Below the pieces are notes generated by a model. The model worked only from the letters and a program-made list of their open reading frames with translations, was not told the DNA's origin and did no database searches. A DNA stretch of 55,718 nt from Bacteroidales bacterium KHT7. Lineage in GTDB: Bacteria > Bacteroidota > Bacteroidia > Bacteroidales > Bacteroidaceae. Both the position numbers and the translations under genes were made by a program. The DNA lies in contig FNBQ01000025.1 in the NCBI GenBank assembly GCA_900102385.1, positions 1 to 55,718 on the forward strand, given 5' to 3'. Positions 1-8,506 of the stretch are shown here, piece after piece. Every line of letters starts with the position of its first letter. Within the stretch, counting starts at the first letter, position 1.

Positions 1-1
1 G

Positions 2-316
2 ATGGATAATTTTGCCTCACACTCGACAGTCGAGAAAGTTGTGTCAAAGTCGGAACGGCAGACAGTCCGCGGGTGCAATGCTCCAAAGGTTCTTCCGTGG
101 GTACATATCGCCATTTCAAACGCCAAGTCGTTGTTCACAGACATGTATCACGGAATCAAGGAGGAGTTTCTTCAAGAATACTTGAATGAATTCTGCTACA
201 AATTCAACCGTAAATATTTCGGTGACAGGATGTTCGACCGATTAGTTATCGCTGCCGTTTCGTATAAGCCTACGTTTGAGCACAAATTATATAACGGCAG
301 GGCGAATTGCGGATAA
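2..316 (+). CDS. IS1595-family transposase, C-terminal part (cut by window edge)
   Basis: The reading frame is open at the left edge and ends at 316. The segment LPWVHIAISNAK followed about 20 residues later by EYLNEFCYKFNRKYF is the typical C-terminal part of ISXO2-like (IS1595) DDE transposases, covering the last catalytic region. The N-terminal zinc-ribbon and first DDE residues would lie left of the window, so whether the element is intact cannot be judged. No terminal inverted repeat could be recognised after the stop codon. The base composition of the next 1.3 kb is AT-rich and unlike the housekeeping genes beyond 1.7 kb, which fits an accessory insertion site. Confidence 0.8.
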   Translation: MDNFASHSTVEKVVSKSERQTVRGCNAPKVLPWVHIAISNAKSLFTDMYHGIKEEFLQEYLNEFCYKFNRKYFGDRMFDRLVIAAVSYKPTFEHKLYNGRANCG

Positions 317-531
317 TCATTATAAATAATATAAAGGAAACTGAGGATTTTGACTTTATCCTGCAAATAGACGATACGATTTATATGAAAATTTTTTATA
401 TGCCAGATGATTCATACGAAAATGGTGTTGTACAAACTTTTTGTGTATTTTGCCCAACAGATACATTTTACGATGATATTATTTGCGACTACAATGAAAG
501 CGATGATTTAAAAACATTTGTCAGAGAATAA
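307..531 (+). CDS. small hypothetical ORF, possibly a gene fragment next to the IS
   Basis: This 74-codon frame starts with TTG and overlaps the last bases of the transposase; the first ATG in frame is only about 26 codons in. It encodes an acidic, Asp/Tyr-rich protein without signal peptide or membrane segment, and I recognise no family. The absence of a clear start or promoter suggests the C-terminal remnant of a gene truncated by the insertion element. It could equally be non-coding. From 532 to 709 I see nothing beyond AT-rich DNA. Confidence 0.3.
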   Translation: MRIIIINNIKETEDFDFILQIDDTIYMKIFYMPDDSYENGVVQTFCVFCPTDTFYDDIICDYNESDDLKTFVRE

Positions 532-709
532 AATTAGCCCAGATTCTCGTTATTCAATAGAACATGCAACTTTTGGAGATGCAGGTCTTTGTACAATGTT
601 TTTATACCCGGACAAGTCTTGCCACCTTCGGGAATTTAAGCCGAAAAAGGACTATCAAACAGAACAAAAGTAAAAAAATATATGAGATGTATCTTTACAT
701 TTTATTCAA

Positions 710-739
710 TTGGTGTATTCAGAAAAAAACGTATATTTG
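710..739 (+). promoter_or_regulatory. Bacteroidota-type promoter
   Basis: TTG at 710-712 and TATATTTG at 732-739 are separated by 19 bases, which matches the consensus TTG-N19/20-TAnnTTTG. It lies about 65 bases before the ATG at 804. It is inside the open frame at 564-764, which argues that that frame is not a gene. Confidence 0.7.
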
Positions 740-803
740 CAAAAATCTTTGGCTGGCAACGTAAAGTTGCTTAATACGTGATTTTTTAACGACCTATTAC
801 ATA

Positions 804-1123
804 ATGAAAAGAAGTATTTTTATATTAATCAGTTTGCTATGTTCCCTTCTATACAGAACGGAAACTTTAGCACAATCCAAATTTACAGATTACTGTTTAT
901 ACAAAGACACGATGGACGTAGACTTGTATTGCATAAATGTCTTTTCTTTGGAAGTAATGAAGCATATAAGTATTTTTCTTCACGCACACAAAAACAAGTT
1001 GGTGAAAGTTTGCCAGCTTTCTACTTGTACATAATGTTATCGTGCAATGTCGAAATGTACACATCCGACATTATATGTGACAAGAAGAATGGTTTAAAAA
1101 GAATTAAAGTATATCCAAATTAG
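804..1123 (+). pseudogene. small exported protein gene, apparently frameshifted
   Basis: The frame starting at 804 begins with a convincing signal peptide (MKRSIFILISLLCSLLY, then a cleavage-like TLAQ) and runs to about residue 66 with protein-like composition, but then ends at 1034. From about 1000 a second frame, ending at 1123, continues with protein-like sequence (SCNVEMYTSD, then DKKNGLKRIKVYPN). The switch falls near the run ACACAAAAACAAG at roughly 991-1003, a slippage-prone site. Joined, the product would be about 106 residues. No family is recognised. It could be a real pseudogene, a sequencing error, or two unrelated frames. Confidence 0.5.
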
Positions 1124-1176
1124 TTCTTGCTTGTGGGGATTTGTACTCCCCACAAATAAACGCAATTAAAGCAGAA

Positions 1177-1632
1177 ATGAAGAAAGCAATAATAACATCA
1201 GCAACCATAGTTGTGACACTCGGTTTTATGCTATTACGTGATTATCATAACTATTTTTATGGTAAAAGTTTTATAAATTACCATCTGCTTCCTTATGGAT
1301 TAACTCCTGAATATTACAAGGATTACGTCTTAGAGAATGGCAAAAGTGTACCGATAGAGAGTTTCTATTTAATTACGGATCATTCAGAATTCTTTGGTCC
1401 AGGCACGCCTATCCCTATTGATTCCCCTAATTCAACATTTGATATAGACTCAATAAAAAGTTACTATTACAATAAAGATAGTATTTTTGTATATTGTGTT
1501 GACGAGGAAAACAGGCCTCATTGGATTATACCTGTCAGAGAGAAAGACGGCTGGGTGGTTTTTGATGAAATAAAAAATGTCCAAATAAATAATTTGGCTA
1601 AATACAAATGTGTTTCAGACTTTTATGATTAA
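1177..1632 (+). CDS. hypothetical single-span membrane protein
   Basis: The 151-residue product starting at the ATG at 1177 (MKKAIITSATIVV) has one N-terminal hydrophobic segment at about residues 3-20 and a hydrophilic domain of about 125 residues rich in Tyr, Asp and Ser, so it is probably anchored in the inner membrane with an exported domain. An upstream TTG in the same frame would add 12 residues, but these are hydrophilic and would bury the membrane segment. No family is recognised. It follows the frameshifted gene by about 50 bases and shares its AT-rich composition, suggesting the same accessory island. Confidence 0.6.
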   Translation: MKKAIITSATIVVTLGFMLLRDYHNYFYGKSFINYHLLPYGLTPEYYKDYVLENGKSVPIESFYLITDHSEFFGPGTPIPIDSPNSTFDIDSIKSYYYNKDSIFVYCVDEENRPHWIIPVREKDGWVVFDEIKNVQINNLAKYKCVSDFYD

Positions 1633-1714
1633 TGACACATAATCATTTTTATACAGAAAAACTGCGCCTTCCACCAATCAGAAAGCGCAGTTTCTGCCAA
1701 CCACACATACCGTT

Positions 1715-2539
1715 TTAAATCTGAAAACGGACGTATGTTCTGTCGTCAAAACTATTGTTGCCCTCAACCATAGCCTTTGTAGCCATATTCTTGTCGTAGC
1801 ACAGGGGGTCTTCCTTCAGAATGGCAGCAAGGTGTGCCTCGGTATCGTAGAGCGTAGGGCACAATACCGGATAACCGTCTGATGCCAGAATAACATCGCC
1901 GCTATAATCGGCAAGCGGTATCGTCTTGATGTGTTCGCCAACGATTTTAAAACCGTCAACCACTCCGTAGGCAAACTCGCCGGCATCCGGGTTGTTCTGG
2001 CATACACATTGCTGTTTAAGCAGCGGCATTATAGCCTTGCGCCCCGTATCGTCGGCAAGCAACTGGCCAACCGTCTTTCCGCCAAGCATCTCGAGCCTTA
2101 GCATCGTGCTTCGCATCTTGGCAAGAGCAGCCTCGAGCGGCTTGCTGTTCTCGTAGAGCGTGCCGCCAACCTTTGCCAAGCAGTCGCCTATCTGCCAAAT
2201 CTCACGTCGATAGTCCGAATAGATAACCACGCTACACGTCGGTCTGTCGGCAGGATTTTCTTTCATCCTATCCATCAATCCGTTAGAATTATAAAAGTCG
2301 GCAATAGTGTTAGTCATAAGTCTTGCAGCCTGCCCCACGGTACTACGGCGCGACATCTCGGCTATGCAATCGCCCACAAGTTTGGCTGCCACAAACCCCG
2401 AACGCATCCCGCCGAATGAAAAGTTACCCTTGCTGGTAGAGCCATCGATAACCGCCACATAGTCGTCGGTAATTACAAGTCTGTCTTCGCAAGGCTGCGT
2501 ATCGTTTTTTCCTTTTGAAAACTGTTCAATTATATCCAT
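1715..2539 (-). CDS. PP2C-like serine/threonine phosphatase family protein
   Basis: The sequence carries diverged PP2C motifs: CEDR near the N terminus, a metal-site-like VAVIDGSTSK, LASDGYP in the second half and SFDDRTYVRF at the C terminus. The family uses two metal ions bound by these aspartates to hydrolyse phosphoserine or phosphothreonine. The first motif is DGST rather than DGxGG, so activity is uncertain. A GTG start at 2590 would add 17 residues, but a TAAATTTG promoter element on this strand occupies 2590-2597, so I prefer ATG at 2539 (274 residues, about 45-base leader). The gene stands alone, divergent from rpsU. Confidence 0.65.
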   Translation of the reverse strand: MDIIEQFSKGKNDTQPCEDRLVITDDYVAVIDGSTSKGNFSFGGMRSGFVAAKLVGDCIAEMSRRSTVGQAARLMTNTIADFYNSNGLMDRMKENPADRPTCSVVIYSDYRREIWQIGDCLAKVGGTLYENSKPLEAALAKMRSTMLRLEMLGGKTVGQLLADDTGRKAIMPLLKQQCVCQNNPDAGEFAYGVVDGFKIVGEHIKTIPLADYSGDVILASDGYPVLCPTLYDTEAHLAAILKEDPLCYDKNMATKAMVEGNNSFDDRTYVRFQI

Positions 2540-2629
2540 ACTACGCTTTATGTCAGTATATTTGAATGATTTTTTGTAGTTTCGCGCCACAAATTTAATA
2601 TTTTTTTTCTTTATGACATTATTTTTATT

Positions 2630-2637
2630 TATCTTTG
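2630..2637 (+). promoter_or_regulatory. -7 element of the rpsU promoter
   Basis: TATCTTTG fits the Bacteroidota TAnnTTTG element and lies 52 bases before the rpsU start. No clear TTG is seen 19-20 bases upstream, where the DNA is a T-rich run. Confidence 0.65.
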
Positions 2638-2689
2638 CACCCCGAAATAGAACTGAAAAAGTAATAAATTTTAAACTAAATAAGAAAAA

Positions 2690-2881
2690 ATGATCGTAGT
2701 TCCAGTAAAAGAGGGCGATAGCATCGAAAAGGCTCTTAAGAAGTTCAAAAGAAAGTTCGAGAAGACAGGTGTTGTTAAAGAGTTGAGAGCACGTCAGCAG
2801 TTTGACAAGCCATCTGTTAAGAACCGTCTTAAGAGAGAGAAGGCTGTTTATGTACAGCAGCTTCGCCGTGTTGAGGAATAA
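2690..2881 (+). CDS. rpsU: 30S ribosomal protein bS21
   Basis: The 63-residue basic protein (MIVVPVKEGDSIEKALKKFK and so on) has the full length and pattern of bacteroidal bS21. It sits on the 30S platform; in Bacteroidota, bS21 together with bS18 and bS6 forms the pocket that holds the 3' tail of 16S rRNA. The leader before the ATG is A-rich (AAATAAGAAAAA) and has no Shine-Dalgarno sequence, unlike the strongly SD-led rpsU reported for Flavobacteriales. The gene is monocistronic, between its own promoter and a strong terminator. Confidence 0.97.
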   Translation: MIVVPVKEGDSIEKALKKFKRKFEKTGVVKELRARQQFDKPSVKNRLKREKAVYVQQLRRVEE

Positions 2882-2903
2882 TATTTTATTCAGTCAAGCA
2901 TAA

Positions 2904-2940
2904 AAAAATCCCATTCACATTTTGTGAGTGGGATTTTTTT
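2904..2940 (+). terminator. rho-independent terminator of rpsU
   Basis: AAATCCCATTCAC and GTGAGTGGGATTT form a stem with one G-U pair and a loop of about four bases, followed by a T run. Confidence 0.9.
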
Positions 2941-3011
2941 TGTACCTTTACACCACTTATTATAAAAAGCACGAAATAAGCCATATTTAAATCGATAATT
3001 ATCAGACAAAT

Positions 3012-5060
3012 ATGAAATCACGTTTAACTGTATTTATAATACTCGCAATGTGTGCCGTGTTCTCGTATGCGCAGAACTATGTCTATTCCGTAACAGCCGG
3101 AACATCGTGGGCACGAGAGGAGTTCCACAAGCAAGAAAGAATGCAGCGCAACCTTAACAAGCAGTTGCCGCCACTCGGAAACGGAGCACCCGACTTCAGA
3201 CGCACATTCAACAATATCGTATATGCGTACCGCAAGCATAATACATACAACGACAGTATCTTCATGAACCTGAGCCACGACAAGTGGACAAGCATGTTTA
3301 AGCGTAGGGCACGAAAGTATTCGGACATCTACACTTCTACAAACATGGAGATAACAAAACTGAAGGACTACTTCGAGAGCGACAGCGTGCCCGAGGCTGC
3401 ATACGACTCGCTGTACTACTGGACGCGCAACCTGTACCATCGCAACATTAACGACATATTCCTGTACGAGAACCTTATGGATATTCTGCTGCCCCACTAC
3501 GAGGAGAAGCAGGATATCGAGCACCTTATATTCTGCTACATGTGCTCGGGACTTCTTAACTACCAATGTTCGCGAATGGGCGACCGCGAGGCCGAGATGC
3601 GCTCGGAACTATACTATCACAAGGTTATGAACCTGAGCGACCGCTTTCCACACTTCCGCAATCCGCTTAACCGCTTCTACTTCATAGCAGCATTCGTAAA
3701 CCTGTCGCTACTGCACACACAGGCCGGCAACATATCGCTTGTAGAAAGCCGGGAGATTGCAAACAACATCCAGAAGATGTACGCAACACGCGAGGTTCGC
3801 GAGATTTTCCGCCGCGACAGTCTGCTTAACGAATTTGCAAAATGGAGTATCGATCTGTTCCACTTCCGAGGCATTGCCACTTACATAAGCCGCGGACAGA
3901 ACAATCCGGAACTGCGCGACCAACTCTACGATGCCTATATTGCCACTTGCAAGAGAATTAACTATAAGTTCGAAGAACAGAAAAACAGATACTACAGTCT
4001 GTTACGCTACGACGACCTCCTGATTGAGGCGTACATGGGACATATAAGTTGGGACAAGGCTCTTGCCCAGATTAACAAACTAACGGAAAACGACCCTAAC
4101 CTGCAATTCGACCCCGGCGCGCCGAAGCTGAAAATCAACTACATGAACAATCTGTTCGAGACCGAGCTTGCCGTGCTTGAGCACACAACCATGAGCGAAA
4201 AGAAACGCGGCATATACATGAAGAATCATCTTAACAACCTGCTCGACATCTTCTCGCGCTATCCTCACGGTCAGTATCCGTTCGAGAAGGGAATGATTCT
4301 GTCTAACATCGCAACACGTCCTTCAATACTTAAATATCTCTCATCTAAAGAGCGTCGCGAGCTTCTGTTCTCGCTCATCGTCGTTGAACAGCCAACAACA
4401 TACGTTCATGTATCAATGGTTGCCGACCTTTCAAAAATTCTGGCAGAGGGCATGATAAAGAACCATCCTGAGTTCTTCGCTGGAATTCCGGGATATCCAA
4501 CGGCATACGACGTGGTTGAGAAGAAGGATTCGCTCATAGACTTTGTGTACTATGCCGCCATCTATCACGACCTCGGAAAAATCTGTATGCCAACAATTAT
4601 AAACAACTGTTACAGAAAGTTGACGAACCACGAGTTCGACATAATCCAGATGCATCCGGAGAAATCGCTTCCGTTCTTCGCCATAGACGAGTCGCTGAAG
4701 AAATATCAGGACATCGCACTCGGGCATCACAAATGGTTCGACGGCGACGGATATCCGCCAAAATTCAAGAACAGAAAATCACCGTACTTCCCTATCATCT
4801 GTCTCGTAACGGTTACCGACTGTATGGATGCCGCCACCGAGAACATCGGTCGAAACTATCACACTCCAAAGTCGTTCGAAACGGTGATGCAGGAGTTCGA
4901 CGAACTTTCGGGAACGCAGTTCAACCCTAAGTTGATATCGTTCATAATGTCGAACAAGGATGTGTACGAGAAACTGAAACAGCATGTAAGCACAGGACGT
5001 TACGACAATTACTACAAACTTTACACAAGATACTGGAAGGATAAGGAGAAAGAAAAATAA
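3012..5060 (+). CDS. exported protein with a C-terminal HD-GYP domain
   Basis: The 682-residue protein begins with a signal peptide (MKSRLTVFIILAMCAVFSYA, cleavage before QN). Residues of roughly 30-470 form a helical, Tyr/Arg-rich region of unknown family, possibly TPR-like. The last 180 residues match the HD-GYP phosphohydrolase domain: YHDLGK for the HD pair, a downstream QMHPE, GHHKWFDGDGYP for the HH and GYP motifs, and VTDCMDA. HD-GYP domains normally hydrolyse cyclic dinucleotides in the cytoplasm; here the signal peptide would place the domain in the periplasm. TACCTTTA at 2942-2949 may be its promoter element. Confidence 0.85.
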   Translation: MKSRLTVFIILAMCAVFSYAQNYVYSVTAGTSWAREEFHKQERMQRNLNKQLPPLGNGAPDFRRTFNNIVYAYRKHNTYNDSIFMNLSHDKWTSMFKRRARKYSDIYTSTNMEITKLKDYFESDSVPEAAYDSLYYWTRNLYHRNINDIFLYENLMDILLPHYEEKQDIEHLIFCYMCSGLLNYQCSRMGDREAEMRSELYYHKVMNLSDRFPHFRNPLNRFYFIAAFVNLSLLHTQAGNISLVESREIANNIQKMYATREVREIFRRDSLLNEFAKWSIDLFHFRGIATYISRGQNNPELRDQLYDAYIATCKRINYKFEEQKNRYYSLLRYDDLLIEAYMGHISWDKALAQINKLTENDPNLQFDPGAPKLKINYMNNLFETELAVLEHTTMSEKKRGIYMKNHLNNLLDIFSRYPHGQYPFEKGMILSNIATRPSILKYLSSKERRELLFSLIVVEQPTTYVHVSMVADLSKILAEGMIKNHPEFFAGIPGYPTAYDVVEKKDSLIDFVYYAAIYHDLGKICMPTIINNCYRKLTNHEFDIIQMHPEKSLPFFAIDESLKKYQDIALGHHKWFDGDGYPPKFKNRKSPYFPIICLVTVTDCMDAATENIGRNYHTPKSFETVMQEFDELSGTQFNPKLISFIMSNKDVYEKLKQHVSTGRYDNYYKLYTRYWKDKEKEK

Positions 5061-5063
5061 ACA

Positions 5064-5099
5064 AAAAAGCGTGCAACTCTTTGGGGCTGCACGCTTTTA
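5064..5099. terminator. bidirectional terminator between the HD-GYP gene and comEC
   Basis: AAAGCGTGCA at 5066-5075 pairs with TGCACGCTTT at 5088-5097. The stem is flanked by A and T runs, so it can act for both converging genes. It slightly overlaps the comEC end. Confidence 0.85.
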
Positions 5100-7028
5100 T
5101 TCTACATCTAACATTCCGCTTTTTTTCATGTCGAACGGAGTGATTTTCATCTCGCCCAACTCGCCTATGTATCTCCGTCGCCAAAAATCGGTAAGCGATG
5201 AATGAAGAACCCAGTTCTGCGTCTCGAACAGACTTTCAACATCGTTCAAATGCCCTTTAAATCCCTTGCAGATGACGACATAATCAACCTTCAGCCTCTT
5301 CTCGGCAATACGATAGTTCCATCTGTCCGAATCGAGCATCAGAATCGTCTTTCCGCCAACCGACAGCAATCCGTCAGTCTCAGCCCAATCATCGTGCGAA
5401 ATCTGGCATACGGTCTTTCCGTAACTAACAAATCCGATTTCAGGATTGCCGAAACTATCGCAGACATACATCTGCTTTCGGTCTGAAACAAGGCAATAAA
5501 TCTGGCTCACAACAAGCAGAAGCACAAACACCATTCCTACTTGCAGAACACGCACATCTGCCTTTCTGAGCATCTTGTAAACGGCTACCAGCACAAGATA
5601 CATCAACACCACCTGAACAATAGTCGGATAGAACGGTCCGACAGATGCGCCCCACAATCCGTCCACAAAATCGGTACAAGTATTCAATACAGAAACCTCG
5701 GCACCTATACACCACGACGCTATTTGTGTAATGCCCGGAACAACGGCACACAACGGCAGCATAGCAAACAACGAGCCGACAATTACGAACACCAGCGGAA
5801 CGGCAAACAAGTTGGAGATGAAAAAATACGATGGGAAATTGTGGAAATAGAGAATACTAAGCGGAGCCACGCCAATCTGCGCCGCAAACGATACAGAAAT
5901 TATCCCGAAAGCATATTTCAGAACCCTATTATTCTGAAAACGGTTGCTGAAAAACGGCTGGAACTTCATTATCGCAAGGCAAGCCATAAATGAAAGTTGA
6001 AAACCTACATCATACAAAGCACCCGGTGAGACAAGCAGAATGGCAGTAGCAGCAAACATCAAGTTTCCGACGCTCCAGACTTCTCTTCTAAGCCATGCAG
6101 CTATAATACAGAGCGTAGTAAGAATGGCAGCACGAACGAGCGAATAAGGCATTCCCACGACCATAACGTAGCCCCACAGAAATGCGATTATTAAAAGCGA
6201 AGCAACAGCCTTTGCCCTTCCCTTTCGGAATATGCCGAAAAGGACATAACTGAGAATACAATAGATAATTCCAAGATGCAAACCCGACAAGGCAAGGATA
6301 TGGCTTATGCCCACACGCGAATACTTCTGCCGCGTGTCGTAAGTCAGCCCCGACCTATCGCCAAGAACAAGAGCCCTTACAATCGCCTCTTTCTCCTCAT
6401 CAAGCGCAAGCGACAGGATTACATTCTCTATCGCATCGCGAGTTTTCTTCAAAAGCGAATGGCTCGACGCCCCCCGATAATCGGCTATATGGTTGCCGTA
6501 GACAACCGACGTTCCGCCCACTCCCCGACTTTTAAGATAGAGTTCCTCGTTCCATTCGTAACGATTGCCGGTCGTGCAAGGCGAATACATCTGCGAGTAG
6601 AAAGTTATCGTATCACCTTCGCAAAAATCATGGTTCGCCGACTTCTTATCTTTCAGGAAGACGAGTCTGCAACGTATATCAGGAATCGGCTCGACATTTC
6701 CAACCGTATCAAGAGCCATAAAGCAGTCGCCATTCAGACGGACATATTTTTCGCTGTTCTTCTGAATATCGCGAACCACGACAGAATAAAGTTTCTGCTC
6801 ATCGCTCCACTCGTACGAATGTGAACGGTAAAAACAAAGCGTGCGCACCGTGCCGAGAAGCACGAAGCACACGCCTAACAAGACAACAGAAATATAATTC
6901 CGTTTAGAATAGAATGAAAATGCCATGCAGCACAGAACCGCAAGCCCTAAGAGCGGCAACATACAGCCGGATGGCAGGAAGCCAGCCAGCACAATTCCGG
7001 CAATTATGGGCAGCAGAACCCTTATCAT
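5097..7028 (-). CDS. comEC: ComEC/Rec2-family DNA uptake channel protein
   Basis: This 643-residue polytopic membrane protein contains the ComEC competence-domain signature GISHILALSGLHLGI at about residue 235, preceded by LVLGDRSGL. The N terminus has several membrane spans and a DUF4131-like region; the middle has about ten hydrophobic segments. ComEC forms the inner-membrane channel for single-stranded DNA during natural transformation. The C-terminal 130 residues correspond to the metallo-beta-lactamase-like domain but lack an obvious HxHxDH motif, so that domain looks degenerate. ATG at 7028 is preferred over a TTG one codon upstream; it lies 3 bases after the rpe stop, indicating one operon. 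Confidence 0.88.
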   Translation of the reverse strand: MIRVLLPIIAGIVLAGFLPSGCMLPLLGLAVLCCMAFSFYSKRNYISVVLLGVCFVLLGTVRTLCFYRSHSYEWSDEQKLYSVVVRDIQKNSEKYVRLNGDCFMALDTVGNVEPIPDIRCRLVFLKDKKSANHDFCEGDTITFYSQMYSPCTTGNRYEWNEELYLKSRGVGGTSVVYGNHIADYRGASSHSLLKKTRDAIENVILSLALDEEKEAIVRALVLGDRSGLTYDTRQKYSRVGISHILALSGLHLGIIYCILSYVLFGIFRKGRAKAVASLLIIAFLWGYVMVVGMPYSLVRAAILTTLCIIAAWLRREVWSVGNLMFAATAILLVSPGALYDVGFQLSFMACLAIMKFQPFFSNRFQNNRVLKYAFGIISVSFAAQIGVAPLSILYFHNFPSYFFISNLFAVPLVFVIVGSLFAMLPLCAVVPGITQIASWCIGAEVSVLNTCTDFVDGLWGASVGPFYPTIVQVVLMYLVLVAVYKMLRKADVRVLQVGMVFVLLLVVSQIYCLVSDRKQMYVCDSFGNPEIGFVSYGKTVCQISHDDWAETDGLLSVGGKTILMLDSDRWNYRIAEKRLKVDYVVICKGFKGHLNDVESLFETQNWVLHSSLTDFWRRRYIGELGEMKITPFDMKKSGMLDVE

Positions 7029-7031
7029 CAA

Positions 7032-7682
7032 CTACAGAGCCTTCAAGTCTTTTATCATCTTTATCGGGTCTTCAGCCTTGAAAACGGCACTTCCTGCCAC
7101 AAGAGCATCGGCTCCGGCATCCGAAAGAAGTTTTCCTGTCTCAAGGTTCACGCCACCATCAATCTCGATAATGGCATTCAGTCCCATGCGGTTGCGCATC
7201 TCCTTCAGCTGCTCAACTTTTTTCAAGGTATTCTGAATGAACTTCTGACCTCCAAAGCCCGGATTGACACTCATCAGAAGAACCATATCCAACTCGGGCA
7301 AAATATCCTCGAGCATACACACAGGCGTAGCCGGATTAAGCGTCACGGCAGCCTTCATGCCAGCCTGCTTTATCTGCTGAATCGTGCGATGCAGATGCGT
7401 GCATGCCTCAAAATGTACGTTCATCATATATGTGCCAAGGTCGCGAACCTCGCTCACAAACTTGTCCGGCTGAACAATCATCAGATGCACGTCGAGCGGC
7501 TTCTGACTCAATTTTGCAACATATTTAAGAACAGGGAATCCAAAACTGATGTTCGGCACAAACACGCCGTCCATAATATCAATGTGAACCCAATCGGCAT
7601 CGCTGCTGTTCAACATCTCGAAATCGCGTTCAAGATTGGCAAAGTTAGCCGACAACAAAGAAGGTGAAATAATCTTGCCCAT
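7032..7682 (-). CDS. rpe: ribulose-phosphate 3-epimerase
   Basis: The 216-residue TIM-barrel enzyme interconverts ribulose 5-phosphate and xylulose 5-phosphate in the pentose phosphate pathway. Visible motifs are SPSLLSANF, HIDIMDGVFVPNISFG (metal and catalytic Asp), DVHLMI, SVNPGFGGQKF for phosphate binding, and IEIDGGVN with the second catalytic Asp. The start is set at ATG 7682 (MGKIISPSLL) because the upstream small gene ends there with the overlap TGATG, which implies translational coupling; an in-frame codon three residues earlier is unlikely. comEC follows after 3 bases. Confidence 0.96.
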   Translation of the reverse strand: MGKIISPSLLSANFANLERDFEMLNSSDADWVHIDIMDGVFVPNISFGFPVLKYVAKLSQKPLDVHLMIVQPDKFVSEVRDLGTYMMNVHFEACTHLHRTIQQIKQAGMKAAVTLNPATPVCMLEDILPELDMVLLMSVNPGFGGQKFIQNTLKKVEQLKEMRNRMGLNAIIEIDGGVNLETGKLLSDAGADALVAGSAVFKAEDPIKMIKDLKAL

Positions 7683-7846
7683 CAGTTCCACGACATTGTT
7701 AGATATGTTCCTTTACTTACCGCGCAGGCATTATAGTTGTGCGCAAAGTTACGGATAAAATCGAGTGTTTTCTTCGATGGTCTCAAAACCACCTTACGCG
7801 ACTTTAATGATGATGCTTTCTTTACTAAAGTAGAATCTTTCTCCAT
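7682..7846 (-). CDS. small basic conserved-type protein upstream of rpe
   Basis: A 54-residue Lys/Arg-rich soluble protein starts at ATG 7846 (MEKDSTLVKKASSLKSRKVV) and contains the phrase RPSKKTLDFIRNFAHNYNA. It resembles small proteins I associate with Bacteroidales genomes, but I know no function. Its stop overlaps the rpe start by one base (TGATG), so it is likely translated with rpe. A 14-codon upstream extension is possible but would run to within a few bases of the sigma-factor terminator and is not favoured. The gene lies just after that terminator, and no TAnnTTTG element is clear before it. Confidence 0.6.
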   Translation of the reverse strand: MEKDSTLVKKASSLKSRKVVLRPSKKTLDFIRNFAHNYNACAVSKGTYLTMSWN

Positions 7847-7878
7847 AGGCAGAAACTTTTTAATGTTTCTGATAAAAC

Positions 7879-7909
7879 GAAAAAACACTCTGCATTATTG
7901 TGCAGAGTG
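7879..7909 (-). terminator. terminator of the ECF sigma factor gene
   Basis: On the minus strand CACTCTGCA and TGCAGAGTG form a perfect 9-bp stem (7886-7894 with 7901-7909) followed by six T residues. It lies 7 bases after the sigma-factor stop. Confidence 0.85.
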
Positions 7910-7915
7910 CTCGTT

Positions 7916-8506
7916 TTAATATTGGAAAAGCATATTTTTTTCTTCAGCAAGTTTTCTGAGGTTCAGAATTGCATAGCGCATTCGCCCCAGAGCCGTATTG
8001 ATGCTAACGCCCGTAATGTCCGAAATTTCCTTGAAACTAAGCTCCTGATAGTAGCGCATTCTTATTATCTCGCGCTGGTCTTCGTTCAGAAGAGTTATGA
8101 GATAATTCAGCTCGTCGATGGTCTGGTCGGCTACAATGTTATCCTCGATATTACTTTCGAGCAACTGACTGTAGTCGTACAAGTCGACATCATACTCGTC
8201 GTTGCTGACGGTATTGTCGTGCTTCTCGAGTCTGAACACATCGAAAACCTTGTTATGCGCAATGCGCATAAGCCACGATGAGAACTTGCCACTCTCCGAA
8301 TAACCACCCTGCTTTAGAGTGATGATGGCCTTAATAAAAGTCTCTTGAAACAAGTCTTCAGCCAACGCCTCGTTGTGTACGAAACCATAGATATAGTTGT
8401 ACACTTTGGTGTTGTAGCGACTAAGGAGTGCATCAAATGCCTCATTATTACCCTGAACATAAAGTTTAACCAGTTCCTCATCGGAATGGCTCTTGTATGA
8501 TTTCAT
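7916..8506 (-). CDS. ECF-type RNA polymerase sigma factor
   Basis: The 196-residue protein has the two ECF regions. Sigma-2 is at about 20-90 (LLSRYNTKVYNYIYGFV, then AEDLFQETFIKA and SWLMRIAHNKVFDVFR). Sigma-4 is at about 130-190 (LLNEDQREIIRMRYYQELS, then ISDITGVSINTALGRMRYA, the helix-turn-helix that reads the -35 region). The linker is unusually long and acidic (about residues 100-130, Asp/Tyr/Asn-rich). No anti-sigma gene lies next to it, so control is probably not by a co-transcribed anti-sigma factor. It has its own terminator. Confidence 0.93.
   Translation of the reverse strand: MKSYKSHSDEELVKLYVQGNNEAFDALLSRYNTKVYNYIYGFVHNEALAEDLFQETFIKAIITLKQGGYSESGKFSSWLMRIAHNKVFDVFRLEKHDNTVSNDEYDVDLYDYSQLLESNIEDNIVADQTIDELNYLITLLNEDQREIIRMRYYQELSFKEISDITGVSINTALGRMRYAILNLRKLAEEKNMLFQY

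Noticed and set aside
564-764. 66-codon open frame on the plus strand
   Set aside because: It overlaps the clear promoter at 710-739, has no leader or family, and its composition is not protein-like.
757-771. Small hairpin GCAAC-GTAAA-GTTGC
   Set aside because: Only 5 bp and no T tract; it lies in the leader of the frameshifted gene and is probably chance.
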